From NCBI GenBank assembly GCA_016744775.1, contig JADGDS010000005.1, positions 42,275 through 106,274 of the forward strand: a DNA stretch of 64,000 nucleotides, given 5' to 3'. The notes beneath the pieces are model-generated. The model saw nothing but the letters and a program-made list of their open reading frames with translations, had not been told where the DNA came from and ran no database searches. The stretch is from Candidatus Marithrix sp. (GTDB lineage: Bacteria; Pseudomonadota; Gammaproteobacteria; Beggiatoales; Beggiatoaceae). This document shows positions 35,017-45,496 of this stretch, in pieces. Positions within the stretch are counted from its first letter, which is position 1, and each line of letters begins with the position of its first letter. The position numbers were made by a program, and so were the translations under genes.

Positions 35017-37640
35017 TTTATTTCAATAAATTTTCGTATCTTATTAATATCAAATTCACCACTTAAACGTCGCAATTCAGTTGCAAAAGCTTTAAATTTT
35101 GGATCCATTTTTTCTAATTTAATAGCTTCTTTCATAATACGCCCTATATTTCCTTGTTTTGCATAATGAGACAGGTTTTGTAGAATCTCTACTGGTGGAA
35201 CTACTAAGTTTGGTTCTACTGGCTGCTTAGTTGTTGTTATAGTTGGAGTTTCAAATACCCATTCTAGTTTTAAATATTTACGCATTTTTTCTAGCAATTC
35301 ATCTGAATTGATAGGTTTTGAGATAAAATCATTACAACCAGCTGTAAAGCTATCTTGACGATGTTGTTCAAAAGCACTTGCTGATGCCGCTATTATTATG
35401 ACATCTTTTAATTGGGAACGAATTTGACGAGTTGCTTCAAAGCCATTGATTCTAGGCATAATTAAATCCATAAAAATTAATGCTGGTTTTTCGATAATTG
35501 CTGTTTCAATACCTTCTTGCCCGTCGTTCGCTTCTATTATTTCAAAACCAATAGAATGCAATAAATTAACTAAAATAGCGCGATTAGCTTCTTTGTCATC
35601 TACAATTAAAATTTTCGGTGCTTTGCCGTGAAAGCCTATAATGGTGCGTTGTTCTACCTCATTAGGTGGTTGCCAACCTGTGGCTTCTGGTAGTTTTAAG
35701 TCAAACCAAAACACACTACCTTTACTTAAAATGCTGTTTACTTTTAAGGTACTTTCCATAATCTTAACAAGTTTATTACTAATGGATAAGCCTAAACCAG
35801 TGCCTTGAGGCATTTGTTTTTGACTACCTACTTGTTGAAAAGGTTTAAAAATTAATTCTAATTCATTGTATGCTATACCACAGCCGGTGTCTTCAACTTG
35901 AAATCTAATTTTATCCATATAGCGATGAATTTTAAATACTACTTTACCTTTCTCTGTAAATTTAATGGCATTTCCTAATAAATTAATTAGTATTTGACGT
36001 AGTCGTGTATCATCGGCGATTACGGCTTGAGGTAGGTTCTCACCCAGCTCATAATTAAAAATTATATCTTTTTCTTCAGCACGAATTTGAATTATATCGG
36101 CAATACCATTAATAAATACTTCAAAATCAAAAGTTTTAGGTTGAAGTTCCATTTTTCCAGCTTCAACTTTGGATAAATCTAAAATATCATTTAATAATAA
36201 TAATAGATGTTCTCCAGATTTTTGAATGGTGCTAATTCCTTTGATTTGTCGTTCATTGAGAGTTTTGTCACGGTGTAAAATTTGAGTAAAACCTAAAATA
36301 CCATTTAATGGTGTTCTAAGTTCATGACTCATGTTGGCAAGAAAGATGCTCTTGGCGCGATTAGAAGTTTCAGCAGTTTCTTTAGCTTGAGCTAAATTTT
36401 CTTCCATTTGTTTACGTTCAGTAATATCTCTAACCACTCTCAGTAAATGAGTTTTGCCTTTATATTCAAAGGTACTACCGCGCACATCAACATTAAATAT
36501 AGTATCATCTTTATGAATATCTAAGGATTCAGTTTCAAATTCGCCTCTATTTTGCGTCTCAAAAATAAAACGTTTAAAATTATAATAATAGTCTGGGTGA
36601 ACAATATTTTTTGTAGAAAGCTTAATTAATTCATCGTAACTATAGCCATACATTTGACATGCTTGTGGATTTCCTTCAACAATATTACCGTCAAAATCAC
36701 TAATAATAAAGGCATCGCGTGCTGCGTTAAAAATACTTAAATATTGACTTTCCTTCTCTCGCAACATATTTTCTACGCGCTGACGTTCAGCTTCATGATG
36801 TTGTTGCAATAAGTCTTCAGCTTCTTTACGTTTATTAATAACTTGATTAGCAGTGTCTGCTAAAGTTTGAAATTCACAGATTTTAAATTTCTTTAGATTG
36901 AGTAATTGATGTCTTGTGGTAGATTGTTTTAATCCCTTAGCAAAAAGATTAAATTCAATATTTATCCGTTTAGAAATGAGATAAGCAATTAAGAAGGCAA
37001 TATTTCCAATAAAAATAGAAATCAAAATCATCCATAATATGTGTCTTTTTAAATCTGTGATTAATTTTTGTTTATTTTGAGAGCTGACTAGTTCTATTTC
37101 ATCTAAATAAATACCAGTAGCAATTAATAAATCCCAATCTTTTAAATAGCGAACATAGGATAATTTTGATGTTAAAACTCCAGTGTTAAATTTTTTTCTG
37201 GTATATTTCACAAAACCTTCTTTTGTACTAGCTTTAATCAGGGCTTGTAAAATATTAATTCCATTAGGATCAACAATATTAGCGACATTTGTTCCAGCTC
37301 GTGTCGGATGAATTAACATGTTTCCTTTAGTATTTAAAGCAAAAATATAGCCTGATCCTTTAAATCTTACTGTTTTAAGCCATGCTAGCATTTTTTCTTT
37401 TCGCTGCTTATCATTGTTGTAAGCTTTGTTAAATTCTACACGTTCAATTAATTTATCAATTATAGTTTTTAATCTGTGTTTTTCTAAACTGGTATATTGT
37501 TCTTTAAAGGCAATAGCTTCTTGTTCAAAACGTTGATATTCAAATATCATAAAAGACGCGCTTAAAGAAACCGTTAAAACAATGATACCAATCAAAGAAC
37601 TATAAACAGTAACTTTTTTGATGCTATTAAGTTTTAACAT
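35013..37640 (-). CDS. Membrane hybrid histidine kinase with Cache and PAS sensors
   Basis: 875 aa: membrane helix (about 12-31), single-Cache extracytoplasmic sensor (about 40-190; [18 protein letters not shown] and [18 protein letters not shown]), second helix (about 200-222), a linker coiled coil and a PAS domain (about 300-410). HisKA follows with H439 (MSHELRTPL), then HATPase ([18 protein letters not shown]), a receiver with D725 ([10 protein letters not shown]) and the helical C-terminal tail seen in the two kinases at 19-25 kb. The gene overlaps the slipin gene by 14 nt and holB by 4 nt. The signal may be a small organic ligand, as for other Cache sensors; this is inference. Confidence 0.9.
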   Translation of the reverse strand: MLKLNSIKKVTVYSSLIGIIVLTVSLSASFMIFEYQRFEQEAIAFKEQYTSLEKHRLKTIIDKLIERVEFNKAYNNDKQRKEKMLAWLKTVRFKGSGYIFALNTKGNMLIHPTRAGTNVANIVDPNGINILQALIKASTKEGFVKYTRKKFNTGVLTSKLSYVRYLKDWDLLIATGIYLDEIELVSSQNKQKLITDLKRHILWMILISIFIGNIAFLIAYLISKRINIEFNLFAKGLKQSTTRHQLLNLKKFKICEFQTLADTANQVINKRKEAEDLLQQHHEAERQRVENMLREKESQYLSIFNAARDAFIISDFDGNIVEGNPQACQMYGYSYDELIKLSTKNIVHPDYYYNFKRFIFETQNRGEFETESLDIHKDDTIFNVDVRGSTFEYKGKTHLLRVVRDITERKQMEENLAQAKETAETSNRAKSIFLANMSHELRTPLNGILGFTQILHRDKTLNERQIKGISTIQKSGEHLLLLLNDILDLSKVEAGKMELQPKTFDFEVFINGIADIIQIRAEEKDIIFNYELGENLPQAVIADDTRLRQILINLLGNAIKFTEKGKVVFKIHRYMDKIRFQVEDTGCGIAYNELELIFKPFQQVGSQKQMPQGTGLGLSISNKLVKIMESTLKVNSILSKGSVFWFDLKLPEATGWQPPNEVEQRTIIGFHGKAPKILIVDDKEANRAILVNLLHSIGFEIIEANDGQEGIETAIIEKPALIFMDLIMPRINGFEATRQIRSQLKDVIIIAASASAFEQHRQDSFTAGCNDFISKPINSDELLEKMRKYLKLEWVFETPTITTTKQPVEPNLVVPPVEILQNLSHYAKQGNIGRIMKEAIKLEKMDPKFKAFATELRRLSGEFDINKIRKFIEIK

Positions 37641-38370
37641 TTCTATTTAAGAAATCAATAGGCAGGGGAAATACTATAGTATGACTTTTATCTTCAGAAG
37701 TAATATCTGTTAGTGTTTGTAAATAACGTAATTGGATTGCTTCTGGTTGTTGAGCTAAAACTTGTGATGCTTCTAATAATTTATGTGAAGCTTGTAATTC
37801 TCCATCGGCATGAATTACTTTAGCGCGACGTTCACGTTCGGCTTCTGCTTGACGGGCAATGGCTCGAATCATAGATTCATTTAAATCTACATGTTTAATT
37901 TCTACATTAATTACTTTAATACCCCATGTTTCTGTCTGTTTATCCAGAATTTGTTGAATATCAAAATTTAATTTATCGCGCTCTGATAACATATCATCTA
38001 AATCATGATGCCCTAATACGGAACGTAAGGTGGTTTGGGAAAGTTGACTGGTGGCTTGTTGGTAATCTTCAACATTTATAATTGCTTTTTCAGGATTTAT
38101 AACACGAAAATATACTACTGCATTTACTTTTACTGATACATTGTCTCGTGAAATTATATCTTGACTTGGTACATCCATTACAATAGTGCGTATATCTATA
38201 GTTACCATTTGCTGGACGCTGGGAATCAACATAATGACACCCGGACCCTTAACTGTTTGATAACGCCCTAAAAAAAATACTACTCCGCGTTCATATTCAC
38301 GCATTATTTTTAATGAGTAGAAAAAAAATATAAAAAATATTACTACAAGGCTGATAAAAAGTGCTGTCAT
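37627..38370 (-). CDS. Slipin / stomatin-like SPFH-domain membrane protein
   Basis: A 247-aa SPFH (band 7) protein: N-terminal membrane hairpin, then [45 protein letters not shown] and the stomatin-type [20 protein letters not shown] coiled-coil region. Such proteins form oligomeric rafts in the inner membrane and are paired with NfeD proteins, as here (3-nt gap). The usual role is membrane-protein quality control or membrane fluidity. Confidence 0.92.
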   Translation of the reverse strand: MTALFISLVVIFFIFFFYSLKIMREYERGVVFFLGRYQTVKGPGVIMLIPSVQQMVTIDIRTIVMDVPSQDIISRDNVSVKVNAVVYFRVINPEKAIINVEDYQQATSQLSQTTLRSVLGHHDLDDMLSERDKLNFDIQQILDKQTETWGIKVINVEIKHVDLNESMIRAIARQAEAERERRAKVIHADGELQASHKLLEASQVLAQQPEAIQLRYLQTLTDITSEDKSHTIVFPLPIDFLNRNVKT

Positions 38371-38373
38371 GAT

Positions 38374-39498
38374 TTAATCTCCAATTGTGTCAACGGTTAA
38401 TGTTAATCCATCAATTTGAATAACTTTAACACATTGCCCGGGTTTTATATCATCATTCTTTGATTGAGCATTCCATGTTTCGCCATGTATTTCTATGCGT
38501 AATTGTCCATTTTTATTAGTTATACATTCTCCTTGTAAGCCAATCATTTCTTCTTTGCCCGTCATTACTGGTTTATTACGTATCTTCATTATGGTATTAA
38601 TGATCCATAAAAAAAATACTAAACTCATTAAGCTTAATCCACCAATTAATGGAAGGGAAATGGCATAATCTGGAGATTCAGTATCTATTAACATAATAGA
38701 ACCAAAGATAAAAGCAATCACTCCTGCTATACCTAAAACTCCAAAAGTGGGAATAAATGCTTCTGCTACCATAAATGCAATTCCTAATAAAATTAGTGCT
38801 ATACCGCCGTAATTAATTGGTAAAATTTGAAATGCAAATAATGTTAATAATAAAGCTATAGCACCAATTGCACCCGGTAAAATGCTACCGGGATTATATA
38901 GTTCAAAAAATAGCCCATAAATCGCTATCAGCATCAGAATATATGCAATATTAGGATTGCTAATAACGATTAGCAGTCTATGAAACCAACCGGGTTCATG
39001 AATTTCTATTTGCATGTTGTTACTAATCAGTAATTGTTCTTTACCTAAAATTGTTACGGTTCGTGCATTTATATTTTGTAATAATTCTGCTACATTAAGT
39101 GCAATTAAATCAATTTTCTTGTTTGCTAAAGCTTCTTGAGCTGATAAATTGTTTAAAGTTGTTCCCGGTGCCATAGCTTTAATATGACTAGCCGCTAATA
39201 TAGAATTTGTAGCACCTAATGCCTTTGCACCGGGGGGTGCAATATATATGATTATAGGTATTGGAGAAAGTCTAATCATTTTTGCAATTGCACGCAAAGC
39301 TGTATCAATTCCACCCGGCGTATTTATTTCTAATACAATGAGTTTAACATTTTCATCTTGAGCATCTTCTAAGCTACGTTTGAAATAATCAGCGGTAGCC
39401 GGTGCAATAGCACCTTTGATTTTTAATACCCAAGCTGTATTTTCATTAGCTTGAAGGCTGGATAGCCAAAATATTAATATTAATCCTAAAATTTTCAT
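38374..39498 (-). CDS. NfeD-family protein with degenerate ClpP-like protease domain
   Basis: The 374-aa protein has a signal peptide (about 1-17), a ClpP-class domain (about 20-150), four membrane helices (about 175-300) and a C-terminal OB-fold NfeD domain (about 310-374). Full NfeD proteases carry a serine in a PPGARAASAG-type motif and a lysine about 40 residues later. Here the motif is PPGAKALGATNS, without the expected Ser. The stretch that would hold the Lys is deleted: APGTTLNN jumps directly to LSAQEALANKKIDLIA. The protease therefore looks inactive. It partners with the adjacent slipin and overlaps the TPR gene by 4 nt. Confidence 0.87.
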   Translation of the reverse strand: MKILGLILIFWLSSLQANENTAWVLKIKGAIAPATADYFKRSLEDAQDENVKLIVLEINTPGGIDTALRAIAKMIRLSPIPIIIYIAPPGAKALGATNSILAASHIKAMAPGTTLNNLSAQEALANKKIDLIALNVAELLQNINARTVTILGKEQLLISNNMQIEIHEPGWFHRLLIVISNPNIAYILMLIAIYGLFFELYNPGSILPGAIGAIALLLTLFAFQILPINYGGIALILLGIAFMVAEAFIPTFGVLGIAGVIAFIFGSIMLIDTESPDYAISLPLIGGLSLMSLVFFLWIINTIMKIRNKPVMTGKEEMIGLQGECITNKNGQLRIEIHGETWNAQSKNDDIKPGQCVKVIQIDGLTLTVDTIGD

Positions 39499-42400
39499 CG
39501 TCTATTTGCTGAATTTAATTTAAGTAATATCATATTAGCATTTCTGAAACGTTTTTTATCACCAAGACGTTGGTATAAGTAAATTTGATGCTTTAATACT
39601 TTAACTGTATCTTTAGTTTGTTTGTGAATTTGCTGCCATTTATTTAATATTTTGACGGCTTTTTGCCAGTGCCCTTTTTGTTCATAAGCTTCTGCTAATG
39701 AAACTGCTAAGTCAGCAGAAATTTTGTTTAGAGGTATTTGTTCTAATATCCTTGCTTTTTTGCCAGCTTGATTGGTTTCTCCATATGCGAATGCTAACAT
39801 TAAACGGTATTGTTCTTTGTTAGTTTTTTTCGTTAATTTTTCTAAAATTTTGATGGCTTTTGGGTAATCCTTGTTTATATATAAATAATGACTAGCTAAA
39901 TTATCTGAATATTTGTTTGGATTGACTCTATGCAGCTTTTCATAGATTGGTAAAGCTTTATCTTTTTGTTCAGTTTGAACATAAATAGAGGCTAATACTT
40001 CTAAGTAATCTAGCTTTTCAGAGTCTCTCGATACTAATTTTTTATAATAAGTTTCTGCTTGTGGATAATTTTTTTCTTGCAAATTATAACTAGCTAGAAA
40101 TGGTAATAGTTCGTTTTCTAATACCGGATATTGTTCAATTAGTCTAGGCAATTTTTGTTCTTGCTTAGTTTGAATGTAAATCGAGGCTAAGACTTCTGGG
40201 TATTTTTGATTCTCAGGTGATTTAACACAAAGCTGTCGATAATATGTTTCAGCTTTTTGATAATTTTTGTTATTTAGGTAATGGCTGGCTAATACTGGCA
40301 ATAAATTTTCTTCCAAAAATGGAAAATCTTCTATTAGTTGATGTAGTTCCATTGTTTCATTAGTTTCAACATAAATCGAGGCTAATGCTACTGGATAGTC
40401 TGTTTTGTCAGGATAAGTAGCAATTAATTTTCTATAGTAACTTTCTGCCTTAGTATAATTTTTCTGTTGTAAGTAATAGCTAGCTAGCACTGGTAACAAG
40501 TCTTGTTCCAAAAATTGGTGGCGTTTTATTAGTCTTTGAGCTTTTGGCATTTGTTTAGTTTCAATATAAATTGATGCTAAGGCTTTTGGATAATCGCGTT
40601 TTTTTGGATGTAAACGTATTAATTTTTTATAAGAGTTTTCAGCTTGTTTATAATTTTTCTCTTGTAAATAGTAACTTGCTAAAACCGGTAATAATCCTTG
40701 TTGCAAATATGAATAGCGTCTAGTTAGACGTTGAACTTTTCGCATTTGCTTAGTTTCAACATAAATTATTGCTAAAGCTTGCGGGTAATCGCGGTTTTTC
40801 GGATATTTGGCAATTAATTTTTTATATGATTGTTCGGCTTTGCGATAATTTTTTTGTTGCAAATAATAGCTAGCAAAAAAAGTTAAAAAGTCATTTTGCA
40901 AATATGGATAACGTTTGATTAGTTGTTGCGCTTTTGCTATTTGTTTGGTTTCAAGGTAAATTGAAGTTAGTACTTTTTTATATTCACGTTTTCTAGGGTT
41001 TTTAGCAATTAGTTGTTTATATGATCGTTCGGCTTTGGCATAATTTTTTTGTTGCAAATAATAGCTAGCAAAAAAAGCTAGAGAATTGTTTTTCAAATAT
41101 GGATATTGATTAATCAATCTTTCTGCTTTGCCTGTTTGTTTGGTTTCTATATAAATAGATGCTAATCCAGCCGGATATTGTGAGTTTTTAGGATTTAATT
41201 TAATTAATTGTTGATAGTAATTTTCTGCTTTTGCATAATTTTTCTTTTGTAAATAATAACTAGCAAGCACGGGCAATAATTCCTTTCTTAGAAAGGGGAA
41301 TTCTGCCATTAATAAATTAATCTTTTCAAATTGTCGAGTTTCAACATAGATTGATGCTAAGGCTTTTGGATAATCGCGTTTTTCTGGGTAGGCAAAACTC
41401 AATTTTTGATAATAGATTTCAGCTTTAGCATAATTTTTATGTTGTAAGTAATAACTAGCAAACACTGGTAATAAGCCTTTTTGTAAAAACGGATAGCGTT
41501 TTGTTAGCGTTTGAACTTTTCGCATTTGCTTAGTTACAACATAAATTGAGGCTAAGACTTTTGGATAATCGCGTTTTTCTGGGTATTTAAGGTTTAAGCT
41601 TTTATAAAGTTTTTCAGCTGTTACATAATTTTTTTGTTGTAAATGGTAACTAGCTAAAACTGGTAATAAGTCTTGTTTTAAATACGGGTAGCGTCTTGTT
41701 AGTCTTTGAACTTTTGATATTTGCTTAGTTTCTACATAAATTGTTGCCAAGGCTTTTGGGTAAAAGCGGTTTTTTGGATATTTGGCAATTAATTTTTTAT
41801 ATGATCGTTCGGCTTTGCGATAATTTTTTTGTTGTAAATCATAGCCAGCTAAAAAAGCTAAAAAGTCTTTTTGCAAATATGGATAACGTTTGATTAATTG
41901 TTGCGCTTTTGCAGTTTGTTTGGTTTCAAGATAAATTGAAGTTAGTACTTTTTTATATGCACGTTTTTTAGGGTTTTTAGCAATTAGTTGTTTATATGAT
42001 CGTTCGGCTTTTGGATAATTTTTTTGTTGCAAATCATAACTAGCAAGCACAGGTAATAAATCATTTCTTAAAAAGGGGAATTCTGCGATTAATAAATTAA
42101 TCTTTTCAAATTGTCGAGTTTCAACATAGATTGATCCTAATGCTTTTGGGTAATCGCGTTTTTCTGGGTAGGCAAAACTCAATTTTTGATAATAGATTTC
42201 AGCTTTAGCATAATTTTTTTGTTGCAAATAATAACTAGCAAACACTGGTAATAAGTCTTGTTGTAAAAACGGATAGCGTTTTGTTAGTGTCTGGGCTTTT
42301 TGCATTTGTTTAGTTTGAACATAAATTGAGGCTAAGACTTTTGGATAATCGCGTTTGTCTGGATATTGAAAACTTAGAGTCTTATAACTTTGTTCAGCTT

Positions 42401-44606
42401 TAGCATAATTTTTTTGTTGTAAGTAATAGCTAGCAAGCACTGGTAGTAATTCATGTTCTAAAAATGGATATTGTTCTGTTAGTGCTTGAACTTTTCGCAT
42501 TTGTTTAGTTACTACATAAATTGTGGCTAAGGCTTTTGGATAATTTTTGTTATCAGGAAATTTAATAGTTAATTGTTGATAATATTTTTTAGCCTGAGAA
42601 AAATTTTTCTGTTGTAAATGGTAACTAGCCAAAACTGGTAATAAGTCTTGTTGTAAATACGGGTATTGTCTTGTTAGCCTTTGAACTTTTGTTAGTTGTT
42701 TAGTTTGGATATAAATTGTGGCTAAGGCTTTTGGATAATCGCGTTTTTTTGGATATAAACGTATTAATTTTTTATAATAGTTTTCAGCTTTTTTATAATT
42801 TTTACTTTGTAAATAATGACTTGCAAAAACTGGCAATAATCCTTGTTTTAAATATGAATAGCGTCTAGTTAATTGTTGGGCTTTGCTAATTTGCCCGGTA
42901 ATAACGTAAATTGTCGCTAAGGCTTTTGGATAATCGCGTTTTTTAGGATGCTTGCGTATTAAGGTTTTATAGTAGTTTTCGGCTTTGTTATAATTTTTTT
43001 GTTGTAAATAATGGCTGCCTAAAAATGCTAAAAATTTGTTTTGTAAAAATGGATATTGTTCTATAAACTTAATTAATTTGTTAGGTTGATCACTATAAAG
43101 TGAGGCAAGATTTTCTAAATATGTTTTATTTTTAGTATGTTTGTAGAGTTGCCATAATATTTTTTCGCTACTTTGACGATCTTTTAATTTATAAGTAATA
43201 CTATATGCTTGTTTGAGTGCATCAATATCTTTCCATCTTTTCCAAACATGACGATTAACTGCCAAAGCTTTTTGATATTCTGCTTTTTCGACATAAATAG
43301 TTGCTAATGCTTGTTGATATTTTTTATTTGTAGGATCAATTAGCGATAATTTAATAAAATTGTCTTCGGCTTTTTTATAGTTACCATTATTTAAATAATA
43401 GTAGGCAACATAAGTCATATATTCCGGTTGTGATTGTAAAATCGGAAATTCTTCTAATAATTTCACCATTTTTTCTGGTGCTTTTGCAATATAAATTGAT
43501 GCTAGGTTTTTAAGGTGCTGGATGTTATTTGTATGTTTGTAAATTTGTCTTAATAAACTATCCATTTTACTGAAATCATCTAATTTGTAAGCAATACCAT
43601 AAGCGGCTTTTAAGGCTGAAACATGTTGCCATTTTTCCCAAATTCGTTGATAGGTAATCAATGCAGCTAGATATTGTTTTTGTTCCATATAAATTTCTGC
43701 TAATCTAAAAGCATAATCTTTTTTATAGTCAGCTAATAGAGATAGTAATTTAATGACTTCATTTTCCATGTCGGCTTGTGAAGATAAAATTAAGTAGGCT
43801 TGTTCTATTAATTTAATCTTATGAAATTTCTCATAGGCTTCCCAATAAATAGCTGCTACTTTTTTATAATTATTATTTTTACGATAAATTAAGGCTAAAT
43901 ATTTATAATCTTTTTCAGTTTCAGGGGATTTTAGATGTTTCAGCGCGTTTTGATAGTCTTGCTGATCAACATATAAATAAATTAAATCAGTTTTGTATTG
44001 TGTTAGTTTTTCCGCACTAGTGTCATGAGGCGGTGCAATTAAGTAACGTTCTAACCAGCGAATTTTTAATTTTGGCTTTTTGCTCCATGAGGTAATTTGT
44101 AAGGCTTTTTCTAAGTCAGCCGCTGGTAATGTTTGTTGTTTTTGCCAATCTTTTTCATAGATTGCAAGTGCTTCTGATAAACGCTGATTCCAAACTAAAA
44201 AGTCGTTTACATATTTTTTTTCACCTAATTGTTTGGCAACAAAAATTACAGTATCTTGATTTTCTTTATCTTTTTTATTTTTTTCCCATTCTGCTTTAAT
44301 ATGAGGAAAGGCTTTTTCTAATAATGGTTGATCCTTCACACCCATATCACTAAGCGTTTTAGCAGTAGTAGTTACTCCCTGCCAATTGCTATTGTTATAA
44401 TGAAGTTGCCCCATACGCTTTAATATCATAGCTTTTTTATCTTGACTAATTGTAGGTTTAGCCAGTAGTTTTTGATAATTAGCAATAGCAATATGATATT
44501 CTTGGGGTTTCAATAAATATAGTAGCCCACCTATAATAAATAGGCTTGCTACAACTAATATCGTATTTACACGATATGAACGGTATTTACCAGTAGAGTG
44601 CTTCAT
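39495..44606 (-). CDS. Giant TPR-repeat membrane-anchored protein (1703 aa)
   Basis: One N-terminal membrane helix (about 14-29) anchors a very long helical-repeat domain. Residues ~65-520 hold divergent TPR units. From about 520 to 1570 there are sixteen near-regular units of 65 aa (195 bp) with the pattern ASYYLQQKNYAKAE..Y, YP.KRDYPKALASIYVETKQ and RYPYL..LLPVL. Ordinary TPRs complete the C-terminus. Neighbouring units are alike in blocks (unit 5 to unit 9, units 6-7 to units 11-12), showing expansion by multi-unit duplication. No beta-barrel or catalytic domain is visible. Its overlap with the GH114-like gene recalls the TPR partners of Pel polysaccharide systems; that link is inference. 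Confidence 0.85.
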   Translation of the reverse strand: MKHSTGKYRSYRVNTILVVASLFIIGGLLYLLKPQEYHIAIANYQKLLAKPTISQDKKAMILKRMGQLHYNNSNWQGVTTTAKTLSDMGVKDQPLLEKAFPHIKAEWEKNKKDKENQDTVIFVAKQLGEKKYVNDFLVWNQRLSEALAIYEKDWQKQQTLPAADLEKALQITSWSKKPKLKIRWLERYLIAPPHDTSAEKLTQYKTDLIYLYVDQQDYQNALKHLKSPETEKDYKYLALIYRKNNNYKKVAAIYWEAYEKFHKIKLIEQAYLILSSQADMENEVIKLLSLLADYKKDYAFRLAEIYMEQKQYLAALITYQRIWEKWQHVSALKAAYGIAYKLDDFSKMDSLLRQIYKHTNNIQHLKNLASIYIAKAPEKMVKLLEEFPILQSQPEYMTYVAYYYLNNGNYKKAEDNFIKLSLIDPTNKKYQQALATIYVEKAEYQKALAVNRHVWKRWKDIDALKQAYSITYKLKDRQSSEKILWQLYKHTKNKTYLENLASLYSDQPNKLIKFIEQYPFLQNKFLAFLGSHYLQQKNYNKAENYYKTLIRKHPKKRDYPKALATIYVITGQISKAQQLTRRYSYLKQGLLPVFASHYLQSKNYKKAENYYKKLIRLYPKKRDYPKALATIYIQTKQLTKVQRLTRQYPYLQQDLLPVLASYHLQQKNFSQAKKYYQQLTIKFPDNKNYPKALATIYVVTKQMRKVQALTEQYPFLEHELLPVLASYYLQQKNYAKAEQSYKTLSFQYPDKRDYPKVLASIYVQTKQMQKAQTLTKRYPFLQQDLLPVFASYYLQQKNYAKAEIYYQKLSFAYPEKRDYPKALGSIYVETRQFEKINLLIAEFPFLRNDLLPVLASYDLQQKNYPKAERSYKQLIAKNPKKRAYKKVLTSIYLETKQTAKAQQLIKRYPYLQKDFLAFLAGYDLQQKNYRKAERSYKKLIAKYPKNRFYPKALATIYVETKQISKVQRLTRRYPYLKQDLLPVLASYHLQQKNYVTAEKLYKSLNLKYPEKRDYPKVLASIYVVTKQMRKVQTLTKRYPFLQKGLLPVFASYYLQHKNYAKAEIYYQKLSFAYPEKRDYPKALASIYVETRQFEKINLLMAEFPFLRKELLPVLASYYLQKKNYAKAENYYQQLIKLNPKNSQYPAGLASIYIETKQTGKAERLINQYPYLKNNSLAFFASYYLQQKNYAKAERSYKQLIAKNPRKREYKKVLTSIYLETKQIAKAQQLIKRYPYLQNDFLTFFASYYLQQKNYRKAEQSYKKLIAKYPKNRDYPQALAIIYVETKQMRKVQRLTRRYSYLQQGLLPVLASYYLQEKNYKQAENSYKKLIRLHPKKRDYPKALASIYIETKQMPKAQRLIKRHQFLEQDLLPVLASYYLQQKNYTKAESYYRKLIATYPDKTDYPVALASIYVETNETMELHQLIEDFPFLEENLLPVLASHYLNNKNYQKAETYYRQLCVKSPENQKYPEVLASIYIQTKQEQKLPRLIEQYPVLENELLPFLASYNLQEKNYPQAETYYKKLVSRDSEKLDYLEVLASIYVQTEQKDKALPIYEKLHRVNPNKYSDNLASHYLYINKDYPKAIKILEKLTKKTNKEQYRLMLAFAYGETNQAGKKARILEQIPLNKISADLAVSLAEAYEQKGHWQKAVKILNKWQQIHKQTKDTVKVLKHQIYLYQRLGDKKRFRNANMILLKLNSANRR

Positions 44607-45357
44607 TTGTTAATTTCCACAAAATTCCTGTTTGGTTGGCGATGTTTTGTAATTCTTTACGTTCTGTAATGGATAAGTTTTCAGCATAGTCGATTGCGAG
44701 TATCATTTTATTATCATTGTTGAAGCGTTGCACCCAAGCATTTAACCAATCCATATCTGATTGGTTTCTTCTAACAAATTTATTGCCTTGTTTACCAAAA
44801 AAGTAGGATTCGATTAATACGCCATCGACTATTTCTTTGATATCAGGATAGAGTGTAAAACCTCTGTTAATAATCATACCTTGGGGTAATTCAGCTTTAA
44901 TATGTTGTAATATTTGTTTAGCTTTTTGTTTATATAATGCACAATTGTCATTATTTAGCTGACATAGTGTTTCAATACCATCAACTGTGTCAATAAAAAC
45001 TTTGTTAAAACCTTGCTTTTTGATCCATGCAATTTCTTTATTTATCAGTTTTAGCCAAGCTGGATGGCTAATATCGACTAAAAAAGATGACCATGTTTTG
45101 TTATATTGCATAAATACATCTTTAGGAAAATCTTTGAAATTAATGGAACTTTTACTAAGTTCAGTTAGTGAAATATAAGCATAAGCTTTATCTCTATTGC
45201 CACGTACCTTGGCATAAGGAGATAAAATAATGAAATCTATATCACTAGGAATAAAGATTTTTTCTGAATAATCAACAGAAAATTTATTGTATTTAACTTC
45301 TTGTGTATCACAGCCTAAAATCATAAAAATAGCTAATGTATATATTATAAATTTCAT
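44587..45357 (-). CDS. GH114-like (TM1410/PelA hydrolase-type) lipoprotein
   Basis: A 256-aa predicted lipoprotein: signal peptide with lipobox ILGC at about residue 16. The mature part resembles the GH114 endo-alpha-1,4-polygalactosaminidase family: SPYAKV..., AYISLTEL, LVDISHPAW, the acidic FNKVFIDTVDGIE and MIINRGFTLYPDI. The PelA hydrolase domain belongs to the same family. A role in cutting or processing a galactosamine-rich exopolysaccharide is plausible from the family. It heads the six-gene operon and overlaps the TPR gene by 20 nt. Confidence 0.78.
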   Translation of the reverse strand: MKFIIYTLAIFMILGCDTQEVKYNKFSVDYSEKIFIPSDIDFIILSPYAKVRGNRDKAYAYISLTELSKSSINFKDFPKDVFMQYNKTWSSFLVDISHPAWLKLINKEIAWIKKQGFNKVFIDTVDGIETLCQLNNDNCALYKQKAKQILQHIKAELPQGMIINRGFTLYPDIKEIVDGVLIESYFFGKQGNKFVRRNQSDMDWLNAWVQRFNNDNKMILAIDYAENLSITERKELQNIANQTGILWKLTNEALYW

Positions 45358-45462
45358 TTAATTTTCCTAAATAATTGTGAATGATTTAGATATTATAGTC
45401 ATAATTCATATTATAAATTTAATAATTTTACCTAGAGTCAAAATTCATTCCAAAAAAAAGAT

Positions 45463-45491
45463 TTGACTAAATAAGAAATATTTTGTAGAAT
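45463..45491 (+). promoter_or_regulatory. Consensus sigma-70 promoter for a small RNA
   Basis: TTGACT (45463-45468), a 17-bp spacer and TAGAAT (45486-45491) make a near-ideal promoter pointing to the plus strand. No coding frame follows for about 180 nt. A start of transcription near 45497 is expected. Confidence 0.65.
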
Positions 45492-45496
45492 GTACC

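Noticed and set aside
40000..43100. Long DNA repeat array as a non-coding satellite
   Set aside because: The frame is open throughout in units of exactly 65 codons, with conserved TPR-like residues and mostly conservative changes, so it is coding.
44587..45357. Full Pel exopolysaccharide operon around the GH114-like lipoprotein
   Set aside because: No PelF, PelG or PelD-like gene is present. The TPR protein has no visible beta-barrel, so only a distant analogy remains.
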